Positions 44,345 through 57,134 are shown, counted from the first letter of the stretch. The stretch: DNA of 64,000 nucleotides from Atopsyche davidsoni (GCA_022113835.1 JAILWY010000015.1:9524501-9588500); one strand, 5' to 3'. Numbers and translations are program-made. Notes: generated by a model not told the origin, from the letters alone.

Positions 44345-47200
44345 CAATCAAATTCGTTTCTTATGTTGAATGGGCGAGGTTTTTTTGTATGATTTAAATC
44401 AAAAGTTTTTTTGCTTAGATCTATTCATCAGGTAAACAATAAACAAAAATGTATATTTGCGCACGGTTTGTGTTGTTATATACTTTTATTGTGTCTACAA
44501 AAAATAGCAAGGCTTAAAAAGGCAAGGGATTTTACTTGGCTTACTACGTGATTGCGTAAAATAGAGTTTTAAATGGTTTCATAAAGTTAATATATTTTGA
44601 AGCGTTGAGATGTATGTTAAAAGAAAAAATCGTCTCATTGCAATGATAAGGTATTTTATATGTTACATTTTAAGATTCGTGAAAAAATTGCGTTTTAAAA
44701 CGCATCATGTTTTTTGGAAACAATTAAATCGATTTTAAGCCTCCGAAAGTATTTACCAATGATGGTTTCATGTAATTACCAATTCAACTATAGAATGGCG
44801 ATAATTTATTATTTTTATTTTTTGTATTAAATACAGAATTATTGCTTTAAACGTAGCTGAGAGTTATTACGAAGTGATTAAAAACAAACATTAGTAAGTT
44901 TTCTTCGGGACAGGTTTATGAATTCTTGAAAAAAAAAAAACAAATTAAAGTAAGCAGATTGAAGTTAAAAGTACTTCACAAAGCTCGCATGCTCGCGTCT
45001 GTCAAAAAAGACCTCTCAAGTCACACCGCGGCCTCCACTTTTCTATGCAACACTTTGAGCTTCTCGGGTTAAATACAAGTCAAGCAATTATTATTCCTGA
45101 AAAAACTGTACAATTTCACTTTGCCCGGCGGAGTTTTTCCCCGCGGAGCCTTTTTCAGAGGCACTAGAGGCCACCTCTAAACACTCTCCGGTGAATAATT
45201 ATGATAATCACACGGCAGGACTCTGTTTTGCCGACGCCCGCGAACATTAACGCCATCTGTTGGGGAGATTTCCAGTTGGGAATTAAAATTAATTATTTCC
45301 CATTTGTCTTGATTAAAACGAAAGCTTTGGGCAAGAGCTTTGCAAATGCGGGAGCTTTTTTAACCGCCATTATGGCTAACCACGCACAGACAATTATGTT
45401 TTATTTTTGTTGGGACACGTCGGACATCAAACGAGCATTTAGTGAAAACGGGCATGCACAGAATAATTATTTCTATCGTTAATTAATAAAGTATCATAAA
45501 TAAACTTTAAACTATTCAATACGATTTCCGTAATCTCTGAGCATATTCAATTCAAATTATACTACTGTGTCATAAACATCGTTGTTAAGCTATGAGCAAC
45601 ATATTTGACCGCCAGTTAACTATTTCTTCAGTTAAACGTCTTTTCAGAAACTGGGTGTGAGGGTTAGAATTTAATTCAATAGCAAAATTCTTGACATCTA
45701 TTAAGAAAATTTCTAAATACACTTACACTTTTCAAAGCTTTCAAAGCTAAGACAATTAAAAAACGAAGCTTTCTAAAAGCTGCAAGTTGTTCGGAAAGCT
45801 CTGGAGTTTTTCACTCAGCCCCGAGTTCATTAGCAAAGTTTTCCCCAGCACTCTACCTTGTCTAATACTCTAATATATTCTCATTATTTAATGTTCATTT
45901 TATCCCTGCAATTTGTTTGCATCTATTAAAATATCACGCCAGTCGCCTCGGGGTGGCGCAGGCAGCACACCTGAAATGTGAAAGAAATACAGGCTTTTAA
46001 GAGAAGCCTTTGTGGTGACCGTCAATTAACTATTTTTTTTTCATAAAAGAGTCTTTTATTCAGTGCCTTTGGCTTGCTTTTGTGCTTAATGAGGGCATTT
46101 ATAAGACTTAATCTGGATATAAATAAAAAATTATATCATTGCTTTAGATCTTATAATTAAATGTCACGTTTGAAGTTACTTATAGACAATTTATTTTGTG
46201 GTAATTGTTGTAAAATAGTGAAGATCACCATTATTTACAGTTAACGCATGTCTGCTAGCCTTTTAGCTGATTTGATGATAAATTAACTTTTATATAAATA
46301 TATTTGAAAAACTGTAGGTTTTATTTGGTGCATTTGATATACCAATACTGCTTTGCTTCTGCATTTAGTATACTGCTTTTTTGACTAACAGAATAGCTGG
46401 CTGCGGGGTAAATATGGTATTTTTTTATTTGTTACGAATTAATATATTTTTCTTGGTGTAGAGAATATAGAAAGTGTATTGACCAGACAGGTATTTATAC
46501 ATTAACAATAAAACACGAAAAAATCATTCCACATCAAACATGAGCATTTCGAAAAGCTCTCGACCTGGCATAAAACCATGTCCCACAATAACAATAACTT
46601 TCTACGATTGTGTATTTCAATCAGCATCCACTACACGGAAAATGTCTAAAAATACCCCCAGTTTATATTCCGAGGTGTTTAAAAATACTTGTAGTGTGTC
46701 GGGAAGTGTTTGGATGGCGTGGATTTTTATTTTTATCACTTCGAGATTTACGAGACAATCGTGGCCACGAGTTCGCAGCTTTTTTCGTCTTTGCGGTTCC
46801 ATTAACAAATTTGCTTTCATTTTTCGATTAAAGTTTTAATAAATAACAAAAATCGGTTATAAAACGCAGAGCTCTTAGACGATATTTGTGGCGTATGCTT
46901 AAAAGTTTCGAGCGAACGAAATTTATAGGTGCTTAGTTTCGACTTTATAATGTTAAACATATCAGAAATTTATTACAATGTAACATTTGATCCGTTAAAA
47001 TATTTTATTTGCAAATCGATATTTTTCATCACTTATACAAGTGAAAAAAGCGAGGTATAATATTTTGAAATATAAGTAAAACAGTCCAATATTAATTGAG
47101 GCATAATTTATACAAGTAAATATGGCCATTTTAAATGCTATTATTAATTAAGTTGCAAATTTATAGAATAACAATAAGAGTATTTGAAATAATTCGATGA
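44345..47200. other. AT-rich intron with small patches
   Basis: Besides the island at 45000-45300, patches at 45940-46020 and 46540-46820 are more balanced. The latter has open frames on both strands with no recognised product. Confidence 0.5.
45000..45300. promoter_or_regulatory. Candidate non-coding island
   Basis: Balanced composition, containing GCCCGGCGGAG and GCCGACGCCCGCG. No coding frame of known family; the open frame at 45201-45482 has no recognised domain. Confidence 0.22.
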
Positions 47201-47206
47201 ATAGAG

Positions 47207-47327
47207 TGATTTTTCCACATATAGATATTTATTGGTGACCGGTTTCGCAAACCTTTCAAGTTGGCATTGTGAAACTGAGATGATCTATAATTATAGATTA
47301 CATTATAAAACTGATGTGGAAAAATCA
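47207..47327. mobile_element. Family D MITE
   Basis: Perfect 14-bp terminal inverted repeats TGATTTTTCCACAT (47207-47220) and ATGTGGAAAAATCA (47314-47327). The core GGTGACCGGTTTCGCAAACC with TTCAAGTTGGCATTGTG is shared with 48640 and 50410. Confidence 0.75.
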
Positions 47328-48179
47328 GGTTTAAAATATTTTTACTGTAACAAAAGCCAAATGACTAGTTAATGACAATATATATTTTTTCAGTTTTTTT
47401 TTATATAACAATTATAATATATAACAATGCGCGGTTTCACTATAACGCGAATTTCAAATTTCGCATTAAAATGCTTCGCATTACGCGAATTTCTTATTTT
47501 AAGAATGTGTATGAACACAATGTAGTTATTGACTTCTCTTGACAATTAAAAACAGCGTTGGGTGTTATGAACGTATTTTATAAGGTCGTAAAAGAAACGC
47601 TACCCAAAAGACAATAGATGTATTTTTCAGTATAAATAACATGCAATACTGCATAAAGTGTTCTTAGAATTAAAGTGATTGAATCAAATGATTCGTATTT
47701 TTTTGTATTAAGTTTTGACCATGTATGTAAAATATGTTTAATTTTAAACCTCGATATACGCGAATTTCACTAAACGCAATTTTTTCCGGGGGTATTACTG
47801 TACTTAATTTTTTTTTAAGTATTAGTCCTGTTGCATTTAATAAAAAAAACGTATACACGTAATAAAACCAACTCCACTAGAGCTCTGAGGAATTAACAAA
47901 AGTATGTTTTAATTAATTGACACGGTCGCATAGCGGGGCGGTCGTAAATCGTCGTGATTTTTTTTTTACGGGTTGGACCTGGAATAACTCACGCACGTGT
48001 CGGAGCTGATTAAATTGGTGGGAGATAATATTTAGATCTTTAGCGCGCCCCTCGTCACCTGTTTCATTATCGTTTACGAGCGCCCCTGCACGGCCCGGTC
48101 CAGCGCGGGATGCGCTCTCTTTATATAACGACGCGTCCAGTGGCGTGCCCAGTAACAAAAAAAAATATCTACAAAAAAT

Positions 48180-48620
48180 CAATATTTTTGACAGAGAGTA
48201 CTTGGTAGAATTCAATTTCAATATTTTTTAATAAAACACTTGAGTTATTAATTATTATTGTTGACCGGTTTCCCCAGCTCTTCACCAATAAAAATTGAGA
48301 AATTCTATATTTTTGACAGAGAGTACTACGTGAAATTCAATTTCAATATTTTTAAATAAAACACTTGAGTTATTAATTATTATAGTTGACCGGTTTCTTC
48401 AACTTTTCACCAATAAAAATTAAGAAATTCAATATTTTTGACAGAGAGTACTTCGTGGAACTTAATTTTAATATTTTTAAATAAAACACTTGAGTTATTA
48501 ATTATGATTGTTGACCGGTTTCTCCAACTTTTCACCAATAAAAATTGAGAAATTCAATATTTTTGACAGAGAGTACTCGGTGGAATTCCATTTTAATATT
48601 TTTGAGTAAAATACTTGAGT
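48180..48620. repeat. 125-bp tandem satellite, 3.5 copies
   Basis: ATATTTTTGACAGAGAGTAC recurs at 48182, 48307, 48432 and 48557 at an exact 125-bp period. Each unit contains CACTTGAGTTATTAATTAT and TTGACCGGTTTC, motifs of the family D MITE that directly follows the array. Confidence 0.88.
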
Positions 48621-48790
48621 GATTTTCCACATCTTCGTTTTTATTTGTGACCGGTTTCGCCAACCTTTCACGTTAGCATTATCAAACAGAGTTTATATAT
48701 ACATATATTGTACATTGAAAAACACTCAAGTATTTTATAAAAAAATATTAATAAAAATTGACATGTGGTAAAGTCACTCAAGTATTAGTA
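48604..48790. mobile_element. Family D MITE adjoining the satellite
   Basis: AAAATACTTGAGTGATTTTCC on the left and ACACTCAAGTATTTTAT on the right are the inverted ends. TGACCGGTTTCGCCAACC lies between. A second inverted end (GTCACTCAAGTATTAG) near 48775 suggests a nested or duplicated terminus. Confidence 0.7.
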
Positions 48791-49334
48791 AATTTATTTT
48801 TCAGCTTTTTATAGTATGTGTATCAAAAAAAGCACTTTAAATTTGAATTCCATTTTTCTGCTAGCGCTTTTGCCTTTATTCGAAAGTGCCCACATACAAT
48901 GACATGTATAATTTTTTTTTATTTATGTTATTCTTGTTTGTTTATTAATATGAAATATTTGTGAATTAAATCACCCGCTCGTGAATATGCAAGAATAACA
49001 TATTGGGTTGTAAGGCGCGGGAAACTTGAAAAATATTTTTAGAAGTAGTTTAATTGACTAATGGGATACTTGTTCCTGAAAAATCGGCAGTAGTATAATA
49101 GCATTACGTGCATTGTTGAGTTTAGTTAAATTTTGTGTATTTTTTCATAAAATGCCTACTCTACGCCACTGCTCCTCACTCTTTTTAAATTGGAGACTCT
49201 TGTGAAGAAGTTCCCTGCTGGGCTCGTGACGGTTTTCTGGAAATGAAACTTTAGACTGATTTAATGGGAAATTCGGGAAAAGCATCGGGTTAAGTTGGCT
49301 TTTCTTTCTAAATTTACACAGCCAAATGGCTTGG

Positions 49335-49420
49335 TGACCACGAATATTTTCGTTTGTGAGCTCCATCAGCAAAATTATTGACTTGGAGATAACGAATATT
49401 TCTGTTTGTGAGCTCTTCCT
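49335..49420. repeat. Short direct repeat, period about 54 bp
   Basis: ACGAATATTTTCGTTTGTGAG and ACGAATATTTCTGTTTGTGAG occur in tandem, each followed by CTC. The minus-strand open frame across 49145-49372 has no recognised product. Confidence 0.55.
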
Positions 49421-50019
49421 TATTCTGCTAAAAATAAATACGTACTTTTATAACTAGGAAATTACTAGCATTTTCTTTGCGATCACTTTCGATTTTAATT
49501 AAAAGATCGATAATCGAACGCGCTGAATCAATTTTCTTGTCATATTTTTATTTTTTGGAGTATTCTAAATTAAACCAGTTTGTCATAATTAATATTATTG
49601 TATTTATATTTTAACGAAAGTCAATCAAATTTGTTGATAAACAGATTATTAACTATCAAATCGTTGATTTAACTGAGAGTTCATTTGTAGTATTACAAAT
49701 TGAACCTGTCGATCTGAATTTTTTTTTTCTATCTGAATGGTTTTTTAATAAAACACAATATTATGGATTTACGGTTTTATAAAAGTTAATCTGAATACGA
49801 TAATAAACAATGAATTAAATCTCAATATAACCAAATTCACAGTATGTGCATTTGTTTTTTTTTTATGCTGAGTAAATTCTGGGAGGTCTTATTCGTTAAA
49901 TGATTGATTTGACTGACAATTCATTTAATGAATACATCTTTTGACGATTATTTTAGGCATATAAAAAAATGGCTCATCGTTAGACAGTGTTTTAAATCGG
50001 CCGTGTAGTTTTCCTGTCG

Positions 50020-50100
50020 GACCGACGCACGAGTGGATTGCGTAACACAGTTTGGGACGCACTGCGGGACAATGGCGCGCTGTCATCTGTGTGATTTTAA
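50020..50100. promoter_or_regulatory. Small GC-rich island with ACAATGG
   Basis: GGGACAATGGCGCGC near 50068 lies in a short GC-rich block. No repeat or coding match. Confidence 0.25.
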
Positions 50101-50304
50101 TTTACAGAGAACTCATTCATAGACAAGAAGAACGGCTTTAATAATGAAGCCATTGACAAGATGTCTACTGTTGTTTTATTTTCTTTTCTTTCTATGTTCC
50201 GTTGTTCTTCAGGGCTGCGAAAAATATACTATTATATAATATTTTTTAATCATAACAATTATTCAAATCAGGCACAAAACTATTTAAATGAATCAAACAA
50301 GATA

Positions 50305-50490
50305 AATTTAATATTTTTGACAGAGAGTACTTGGTGGGATTCCATTTTAATATTTTTTTTAATAAAATACTTGAGTGATTTTCCATATATTCGATAGTGA
50401 TAATGATAATGCCAACGTGAAAGGTTAGCAAAACCGGTCACAAAAAAAATTGTGGAAAATCACTCAAGTATTTTATTCAAAAAAAAAATG
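50305..50490. mobile_element. Family D MITE with satellite-like flank
   Basis: Perfect 25-bp terminal inverted repeats (50361-50385 and 50453-50477) start AATAAAATACTTGAGTG. The centre has GCCAACGTGAAAGG and AAAACCGGTCAC. The left flank, ATATTTTTGACAGAGAGTACTT, is the same as the satellite unit at 48182. Confidence 0.82.
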
Positions 50491-50669
50491 AAATAATTGT
50501 TCACTCTCATCAAGATCCGCCGAATAAAACGCGATTTCTACTTCCTTAATACAGAAATAAATCGCCGCATTTATAAAACCAGATCTCCGCCACAACTGAG
50601 CTATTCCAAAAAAAATATCAAAAGATGATATTTTGATAAGCTGAAGTCAGATAGCGAAAATGAAAATTC

Positions 50670-50885
50670 ATAATTAATATGAAAAGTAGAGGCGGACACA
50701 CGCGGGCCCTGCGCGGACCACCCGGGGAATACGGTGTCCATTCATCCCGGCCATTATGGGACTGCAGCCACCCAGCCTGTCCGCCATTCATCCCGAAACT
50801 TATTTATAGCCGCGGTGATTTATCGCGATCCGACTTTATTGTAACGGATGCGTCCCCTCGCTCCGTGCAATGGCTGAAAATAAAA
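50670..50885. promoter_or_regulatory. GC-rich candidate island
   Basis: Unrepeated GC-rich block with CATTATGGGAC and CCGCCATTCATCC, so GCCAT-type cores are present. No coding assignment for the open frame covering it. Confidence 0.25.
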
Positions 50886-51214
50886 TAGTTTTGCTGAAAG
50901 CTGAATCGCTGAATGCAATACTTTCAAGCGATGCTCAAATCACTTTAAGTCAAAAGACACGTGAAAATGAGTTCAAGATATGAACGTGTACAGTTACTGT
51001 ATCTAATATATACCTTTTATTTTAAATTTCATTCATGTTTTTGTGTATCTCAGTCGAATATTATAAATGAAAATAGAGGGCAGCGTGTAATAAAAATAAA
51101 TTCAAAAAGTTTATGCGCGTGCTTTTTTTTAACATTTTTATTTTGCTATACACATTGATATTTTCGTAGTTTTTTCACTTTTAAAACAATGATATATGTT
51201 TCGATTATTGCTTC

Positions 51215-51600
51215 AGGAAGCCGTAAATCCGGGCCCGGGCTCTAAAATAACAAAAACCTCGAGCGGGTCCGTTAACGGGGCGGCGAAAAAATTATGCGTT
51301 CTCCCTGTTATTTGTAATCGCACAAAAGAAACTTATCATCGCGATAAAGAATCGGCTCGTTCCCGGATCGCCTCGGTTGACGCGTTAACAGCCTTCGGGC
51401 CGTCCTCCCCGCAATAATCAACAAACACCCCCGGCGATAAATGGCGATAAATAACGGCGTCCATCTTGCGAGCCACGAGGACTGAAAAACTTTGTGACAA
51501 ATTGAATACTGAAAAATTTACGACCGCGCCGCGGGGAGAGCTTCTCGGCCAGGAATAATTGTTTTATCGCTGACTTCTACAACACTGCCCGCTGAGAGAT
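51215..51600. promoter_or_regulatory. GC-rich candidate island
   Basis: About 380 bp of higher GC content with GGGCCCGGGC, several GCGATAAA/GATAA motifs and CCATCTTGCG. Not repeated elsewhere in the window. Confidence 0.28.
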
Positions 51601-51835
51601 ACTGGCCAGATAAATCTGTTGATTTCGTGTAATTTTACTAAAGATCTACACCTTAATAGATCTACACCTACATACTTACTCGTACATAAAATAATTCAAT
51701 ACAAATATCTGCAGGTGATGGCAGCCGTAGTTATTGGGCCATTTTCTAGAGTGTTAAGCAGTTTAATGTTTTCTGTTCCCATGGTATGACCATTGAAACT
51801 TTAAGCAGCTCAATTCAACAAACCAAATCAATGTT

Positions 51836-51979
51836 ATAATGAAATAAGTAAACTTTTTATTTATATCTTCACATTGAGTGAAGATATAAACTCAATGTGA
51901 AGATATAAATAAAAAGTTTACTTATTTCATTATATTAATGGATCTTCACCATGCAAATGCCTTGTCCCTCAACAACATC
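51836..51979 (+). mobile_element. Family A insertion with a perfect 98-bp foldback
   Basis: Arms 51836-51879 and 51890-51933 are exact inverted copies of 44 bp with a 10-bp loop. The palindrome is followed by the family A piece ATGGATCTTCACCATGCAAA and CCTTGTCCCTCAACAAC. The whole lies between two copies of AAATCAATGTTAT (51825-51837 and 51980-51992), which look like a 13-bp target-site duplication. Confidence 0.85.
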
Positions 51980-51999
51980 AAATCAATGTTATTTCATTT

Positions 52000-53850
52000 T
52001 TTTTAAATGAATATAAAATGCGTAAAAAAAACTACGTTTGACTCTGAAGTCTGAAAAATATTTTAAAGGCTATATTCACATTTTTTGTTGCAATGTTATG
52101 TTACTATTTCAGACTATATTTTGTGAATATATATTTATTTATATGCAATTCACTGCAATATATCAAATCACAGTCGACTATTTAAAAAAAAAATTTTTTT
52201 TAATAATTTGAATTATTTTATAATTATATTTTTAAAACATCTCGAATCTACTGCCTAAATACAATATTGTCTCAACCAGCATATTTTAAATCTTATGTTG
52301 ATGGTGAAATACCTTGCTTATTCACAAATTAATCAAGCACTATCCTACATATAAATATAACAAGTAAAATGTCAAGATTTTAAAATTATTATAGTAAATT
52401 TTTAATTTTAAAATCTCATAATATCTTTTACCTATTCTTCCGATACGATATTTTTCTTCTCAGTGACACTTTAAGTATGCGTGAAGTAACAGAGGAACGA
52501 AAACGTTCCCCGACAAATAGAACACAATGATATATCTTTGTATTATGTAAAATTATTTTAGAAATTCAGAGATATTCTCTGAATATTTTCATGAAAACAA
52601 AGCTCTATTCTAATTCGTTGGCATTTTTTAATATTTATTTAATCATTCCGTGGTTCTTATCTCGCATGTTTGATGTAGTGTGACACTTGAAGCATTTTTA
52701 TAGATCCTTTATTAGATAGAAACAAACCACATTTTCTATCAAGATATGAACTGTAATGATTTGAGTAAGATCTTTGAAATTTATAAAAAATAAGTTGGAT
52801 TTTAAACAACATGCTCACGACTACTGCAGTTTAGTGATTTTTTCAACAGGGCCATATTTGCTATAACTGAATGAGAATTCATGTAGTTATTTGCAATTGC
52901 AAAACCAAAGAACTTATTTTTTAGTCGGATAAATATAGTAAAATAGAGGCTACTATAGCCTGGAAGGTTCTGTTTCTACCTGAGCCTTTGAAAAAAATCA
53001 TTATCGTCTGAATCGTTTACCTATAAAGTTATTGTATTAACCATTGTTAATATAAATTAGTCTGGCCCATTGGCTTGCATGAAATACTAATCATTGAAAA
53101 CACCAAAAATAAAAAGTCAGGTGGCAAAGAGATAGGATATAACAATCATATTCACATAGTTCATTGATGAAATATAGAGTTTTACAAATAACACTAGTCT
53201 TTATTATTAAACAGAGATATTAAATTTGATCGTGAGATATTTTTACTTGTTATAAAAGCACGATGAGTTTCAGGAAATATTTAATTCTCTAAATAGCTCA
53301 CCCGCTATTTTTCCAAAACGCATTAAAAATATTCGTCTAATTCTACAAACATCGCCGGCGCGTGTAAATATTACAAAAACAAACGAGAAAAAACCTGCGT
53401 TCACTTTTAATTAATAAAAACAGTAAAATAAAATCTTGAAATAGCTCATAATAAATGTCATTAAAATTTTAAATGATCATCTGGAGTTTTCACTTATGAT
53501 TTTTTTTTTGGAAGACGCCAGGTCGTTTACGCGTTCTACTATCCACCTGTTTATAGAGGCAACATACATACATATATAAATAAAAAATAATATATGCATA
53601 TATATATGTGGGGGTACATTTTTAATTTCAAAGGTTATCTAATAATCCAATATTCAAAAATATATATTTTTTAAAAATAGCTATGCCAGTTTTTATGTAA
53701 TTTTTTTTTTTAATATTCCGGCTACATATATATAACGCAGGTTATTCTCTTGTCAACGTAATCGATGCGGGTTCAGAAATAGTCTATTAATTTGATCATA
53801 AATTACTTAAGCTGTACCTACATGTGTTTCTGGTTGGACGCTAAATTTAA
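52000..53850. other. AT-rich intron, nothing recognised
   Basis: Low-complexity sequence with (TA)n patches near 53570-53610. No coding frame or repeat family. Confidence 0.6.
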
Positions 53851-53950
53851 TCGCGACTGCATTGACGATGGACTAACGGAGTGTCAAAGCCGCGGCGTGC
53901 GTCCTCGAATTAGTTCCGCGACGCGATAAATAATTCATCGAATTATTAAA
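53850..53950. promoter_or_regulatory. Small GC-balanced island
   Basis: Unrepeated block with GCCGCGGCGTGCG and GACGCGATAAATAA. No further support. Confidence 0.18.
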
Positions 53951-54044
53951 AACGTTGTAAATCACTGGATGTAACAATACGACTTGAAATAAATCTCAAA
54001 GCGATGAAAGCCTGCAATATTTTTAAGATTCCTTAACGTCCTGC

Positions 54045-54110
54045 TCATAGACTTGTCAAAAGAGGATGCTATTGACAAGTTACCGTTCGGTTGTCAGTTC
54101 GCAAAGTATG
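54045..54110. mobile_element. Family C MITE terminus
   Basis: GATGCTATTGACAAGTTACC followed by GTTCGGTTGTCAGTTCGC is a family C end. Confidence 0.5.
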
Positions 54111-55009
54111 CTACCGGTTAAAGCGTCTAACTGCGTTTAATATTATCAACATGCATATCAAACGATCTTAATGCAAACTTTCAAAGACCTAGTATGCACT
54201 GCATGCCATTATATTAGCTCCGGCTATATGCTTGATTAACAATGTCAGTGGAGTTTCGGCTTCTTGGAAAGCTGTCTCCTGCTCGCAGTGCCGGTGGCTG
54301 AGTTATACTGCGCAACTATTGGCTGGGAACTTGTCCTGGCGCCCTGGGCGTACCTGGCTGCATCAAAAGGTAATTTACGACTCCCCTGCTCATGCTCAAA
54401 GCATTCTGTCGCTCTACTAGCAGAGCTCCAGGAACATTCTGCTCGCCCGAGTCTCACAGAGGGTGCACCTGAAAACGAAACGATTAACAGTATACACGTT
54501 AGCTTGTATCAATACCTAATAGATACATAACTATTCATAAATATAAGAAGTTAAGATTAATCACTCTGGCTGTTGTTATTACCCATCTCTTACGTGTTGC
54601 TTGATTTTAAAGTCAAATCAAATTCGATTCAAATTCGGTTTCAAAGCCCTTAAGATGACTCCAATACAATTGAAACCTTTCCGCATTAACCAATTATAAA
54701 AAATTCATCACGTAACATAAACATATTGTAAACTCTCTTTCTTGATTTAATCGAGATCAATCAATGAACTCGTTTCGTCTAGTTTTTTTAATATATTTTA
54801 AACGTATCTTCATAGCAATATTTCCAAAAATTACGACAAGTGATTTTACGTCTTTTTTAAGCAACAATCTATCTCAATTCGATATTGGAAATATGTAATA
54901 AAAACAAATAATGTAGCGATTGAGGTTGCTTGTTAACGAAATTGGATTGCTTAAGCAATAATTAAACTGTTGTTATACTCAAACAACTTAATATCCCATC
55001 AAGTTAATT

Positions 55010-55260
55010 TCACGCCACGTCTGCGCTGTTTCTCCCTGCGCTGTTTTTAGTATGCTGCTTGCACCGGGGAACGCTTTTGTTCATTGAAATGCATAATTTA
55101 AGTGCGCTTTTGTGAGGCTCCGACAATATCTGCATTAGATGCAAGCCCGCTGCATCTCCGCTGGAGACGCCTTGTTATTTATGTCGCATAATGAGATATT
55201 TATGAGGACGGACAATTGCTACTGCTCTCCGAGACAAGGCGCGCAACGGGCAGACCCGAA
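55010..55260. promoter_or_regulatory. Candidate non-coding island
   Basis: Balanced, unrepeated block with GACAATAT and GACAATTGC (ACAAT cores near 55121 and 55211). It runs into a family B half-copy. Confidence 0.25.
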
Positions 55261-55288
55261 GTCAGATTTGTGCAGTTATATATTCCTG

Positions 55289-55335
55289 CGACGTTTCGGT
55301 CCCCGTGCCGGTGCCACCTTCAGGGATTTTTCGAA
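55289..55335 (+). repeat. Family B motif
   Basis: CGACGTTTCGGTCCCCGTGC followed by CACCTTCAGGGATTTTTCG is the clearest single arm of family B. Confidence 0.55.
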
Positions 55336-56144
55336 GTATTTCCAGATTTTCAAATTTCCTGAAGCAAAACTATGCTTTAGGCTAACGCTATAAATACACG
55401 ATAGTTCAAATTCGAACTTTATCAGCGTAAGGTCTCATCTTCCTGAACCATATGTTTATATTTATTCAGTTAGATTAAAAACACAGTAAGATATGTGCAA
55501 AAAAATATTATCTGAGTGTGGTTCGGTACTGAACACTAGAAGTACTTAGTGAAATCGATTTGTCTCTCACAATAACTTCCAAGCTGCTCGGAGTTACTGA
55601 AGGATTCTCTGACGGCTTTTCATTCATAAAGAGCTCGCTAGATTCTGTCAGAGATAGAGCTGCGTCCATTACACAAGAAAACAACCATTCTTCAGGTCAT
55701 GTGACCCGGTCACGTGGCTTCTGTCACTGGTTCTAATACCTATTGTCACAAAAAACCCGTAAGCTTTGTGGCGAATGTGCATTTTGATAATACAAATGGC
55801 ATGCGATCCTTACAAACGATAAATCATTGTTTTCCCTAAAAGTTATTGAAGCATGCAAGATTTTCCATTTTTGTTCTAATTTTTCATATAAATTTACGCT
55901 TATGTCATTCGAAAATTATCGAAAACTCCTATTGGAAAATTATTAGCAATGTTCTCAATCAAAGTCTAATACAAAAATATCTCCGAATTGCACGTGAATC
56001 GATAAATTGTAAACAAAATAGTTTCATTAATAGAGTGGATTAAACATCCCTTTGTTCCTGTGATAAAAACTGCGGAGATGGTTATATACAAACTTTTGTT
56101 ATCAATAATCATTTTAGATTTTTTATTCTAATATAAAACTGCGG

Positions 56145-56205
56145 TGTAGAAGGTCCCGAGGACCCACATGAAAACTGGTTCAGCATGAGTGAAATAGTCT
56201 TCTAA
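56145..56205 (-). mobile_element. Family A repeat fragment, minus strand
   Basis: Reverse complement contains CTATTTCACTCATGCTGAACC and GGGTCCTCGGGACC, matching family A with a small internal deletion. Confidence 0.55.
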
Positions 56206-56319
56206 GGAAAATTACTTGATAATGATAGTTTAAAAATACCACTCTCCTGTATTTAATTTATCAGTAACAAAGCGCCCTAAAAAAATAACAAAAATCGCTG
56301 GCGTTAATCGGCTGGATTA

Positions 56320-56530
56320 CACGAGCGCACTATTCCTGTAAAAACGCCATCGATAATCCCAAGGAGTACCCTCCTGAAGCGGGGCGCGTTCCATCACACC
56401 TGTCACTGGGTTTGTCTCCGTGACTAATTGCCTGGTCATCCATCACCGGCGGGCGAGGAGGTCGCAGCTCCCGCACTCTAAATTATCCCCGCAATATTAC
56501 CCCCGCGTTAATTAATACCACACAATAATA
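56320..56530. promoter_or_regulatory. Candidate regulatory island
   Basis: GC-balanced block with CACACCTGTCAC, TTAATTAATACC and GCGGGCGAGGAGG. An echo of its last part (CCCCGCGTTAATTAATAC...CACAATAATAATATTG) recurs at about 57096-57132. Confidence 0.3.
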
Positions 56531-56685
56531 ATATTGATATATTGTGATGCAGAAGTTGTGTTCTACTAGCTGCTGAAATACAGGGCTGCGTAAATCTTAC
56601 AGTCGGATCTTACACGGCAGATTTTAATTATTTCTAAAATACTACTCCCGCGTGAATATGCCCCAACAATAGTATTATATTTTTG

Positions 56686-56973
56686 ATTTTTTGTGAAGAC
56701 CGTCTCACAGGAAGTGCGATTTTGCCTATACAGGTTTAGTTAAAAGTCTAGTATTGCAAGTTAATTGGCATAATAAGTACGTTGTTTCACTTATAGGATA
56801 TGATTGTTAAAAATTCTTGCTCAGTACAAGTGATTGGTTGGTATAATTGGTAATGCACCGGCCATGTAAGCTTGGGGATGTGGGTTCAAATCCCACACAA
56901 ATCACGATAATATGTTTTTAAGAGTTTCTTTAATCATTTTTCAATATTTGAAAAAATGTACATAATCATTATA
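56686..56973 (+). mobile_element. tRNA-like (family S) repeat, longest copy
   Basis: It starts at TTGTGAAGACCGTCTCACAGG, continues for about 140 bp, then has the tRNA-like core (TTGGTATAATTGG A-box-like, GGGTTCAAATCCCAC B box) and the tail with GAGTTTCTTTAATC. The tRNA-like part is internal, not at the 5' end. Confidence 0.78.
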
Positions 56974-57134
56974 AACAATAGTACTGTTATTATAGTTGAC
57001 TTCGGATTTTACTTGCTGTTGAAACACAAGATAGATCCAGATAAAAATCAGGAGATTTCCTATGTTTTTTTTTTTAATTTAGTCCTGAAATACTACCCCC
57101 GCGTTAATTAATACGGCACAATAATAATATTGTT

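Noticed and set aside
48180..48620. CRISPR-like array
   Set aside because: The 125-bp units repeat along their whole length, so there are no unique spacers.
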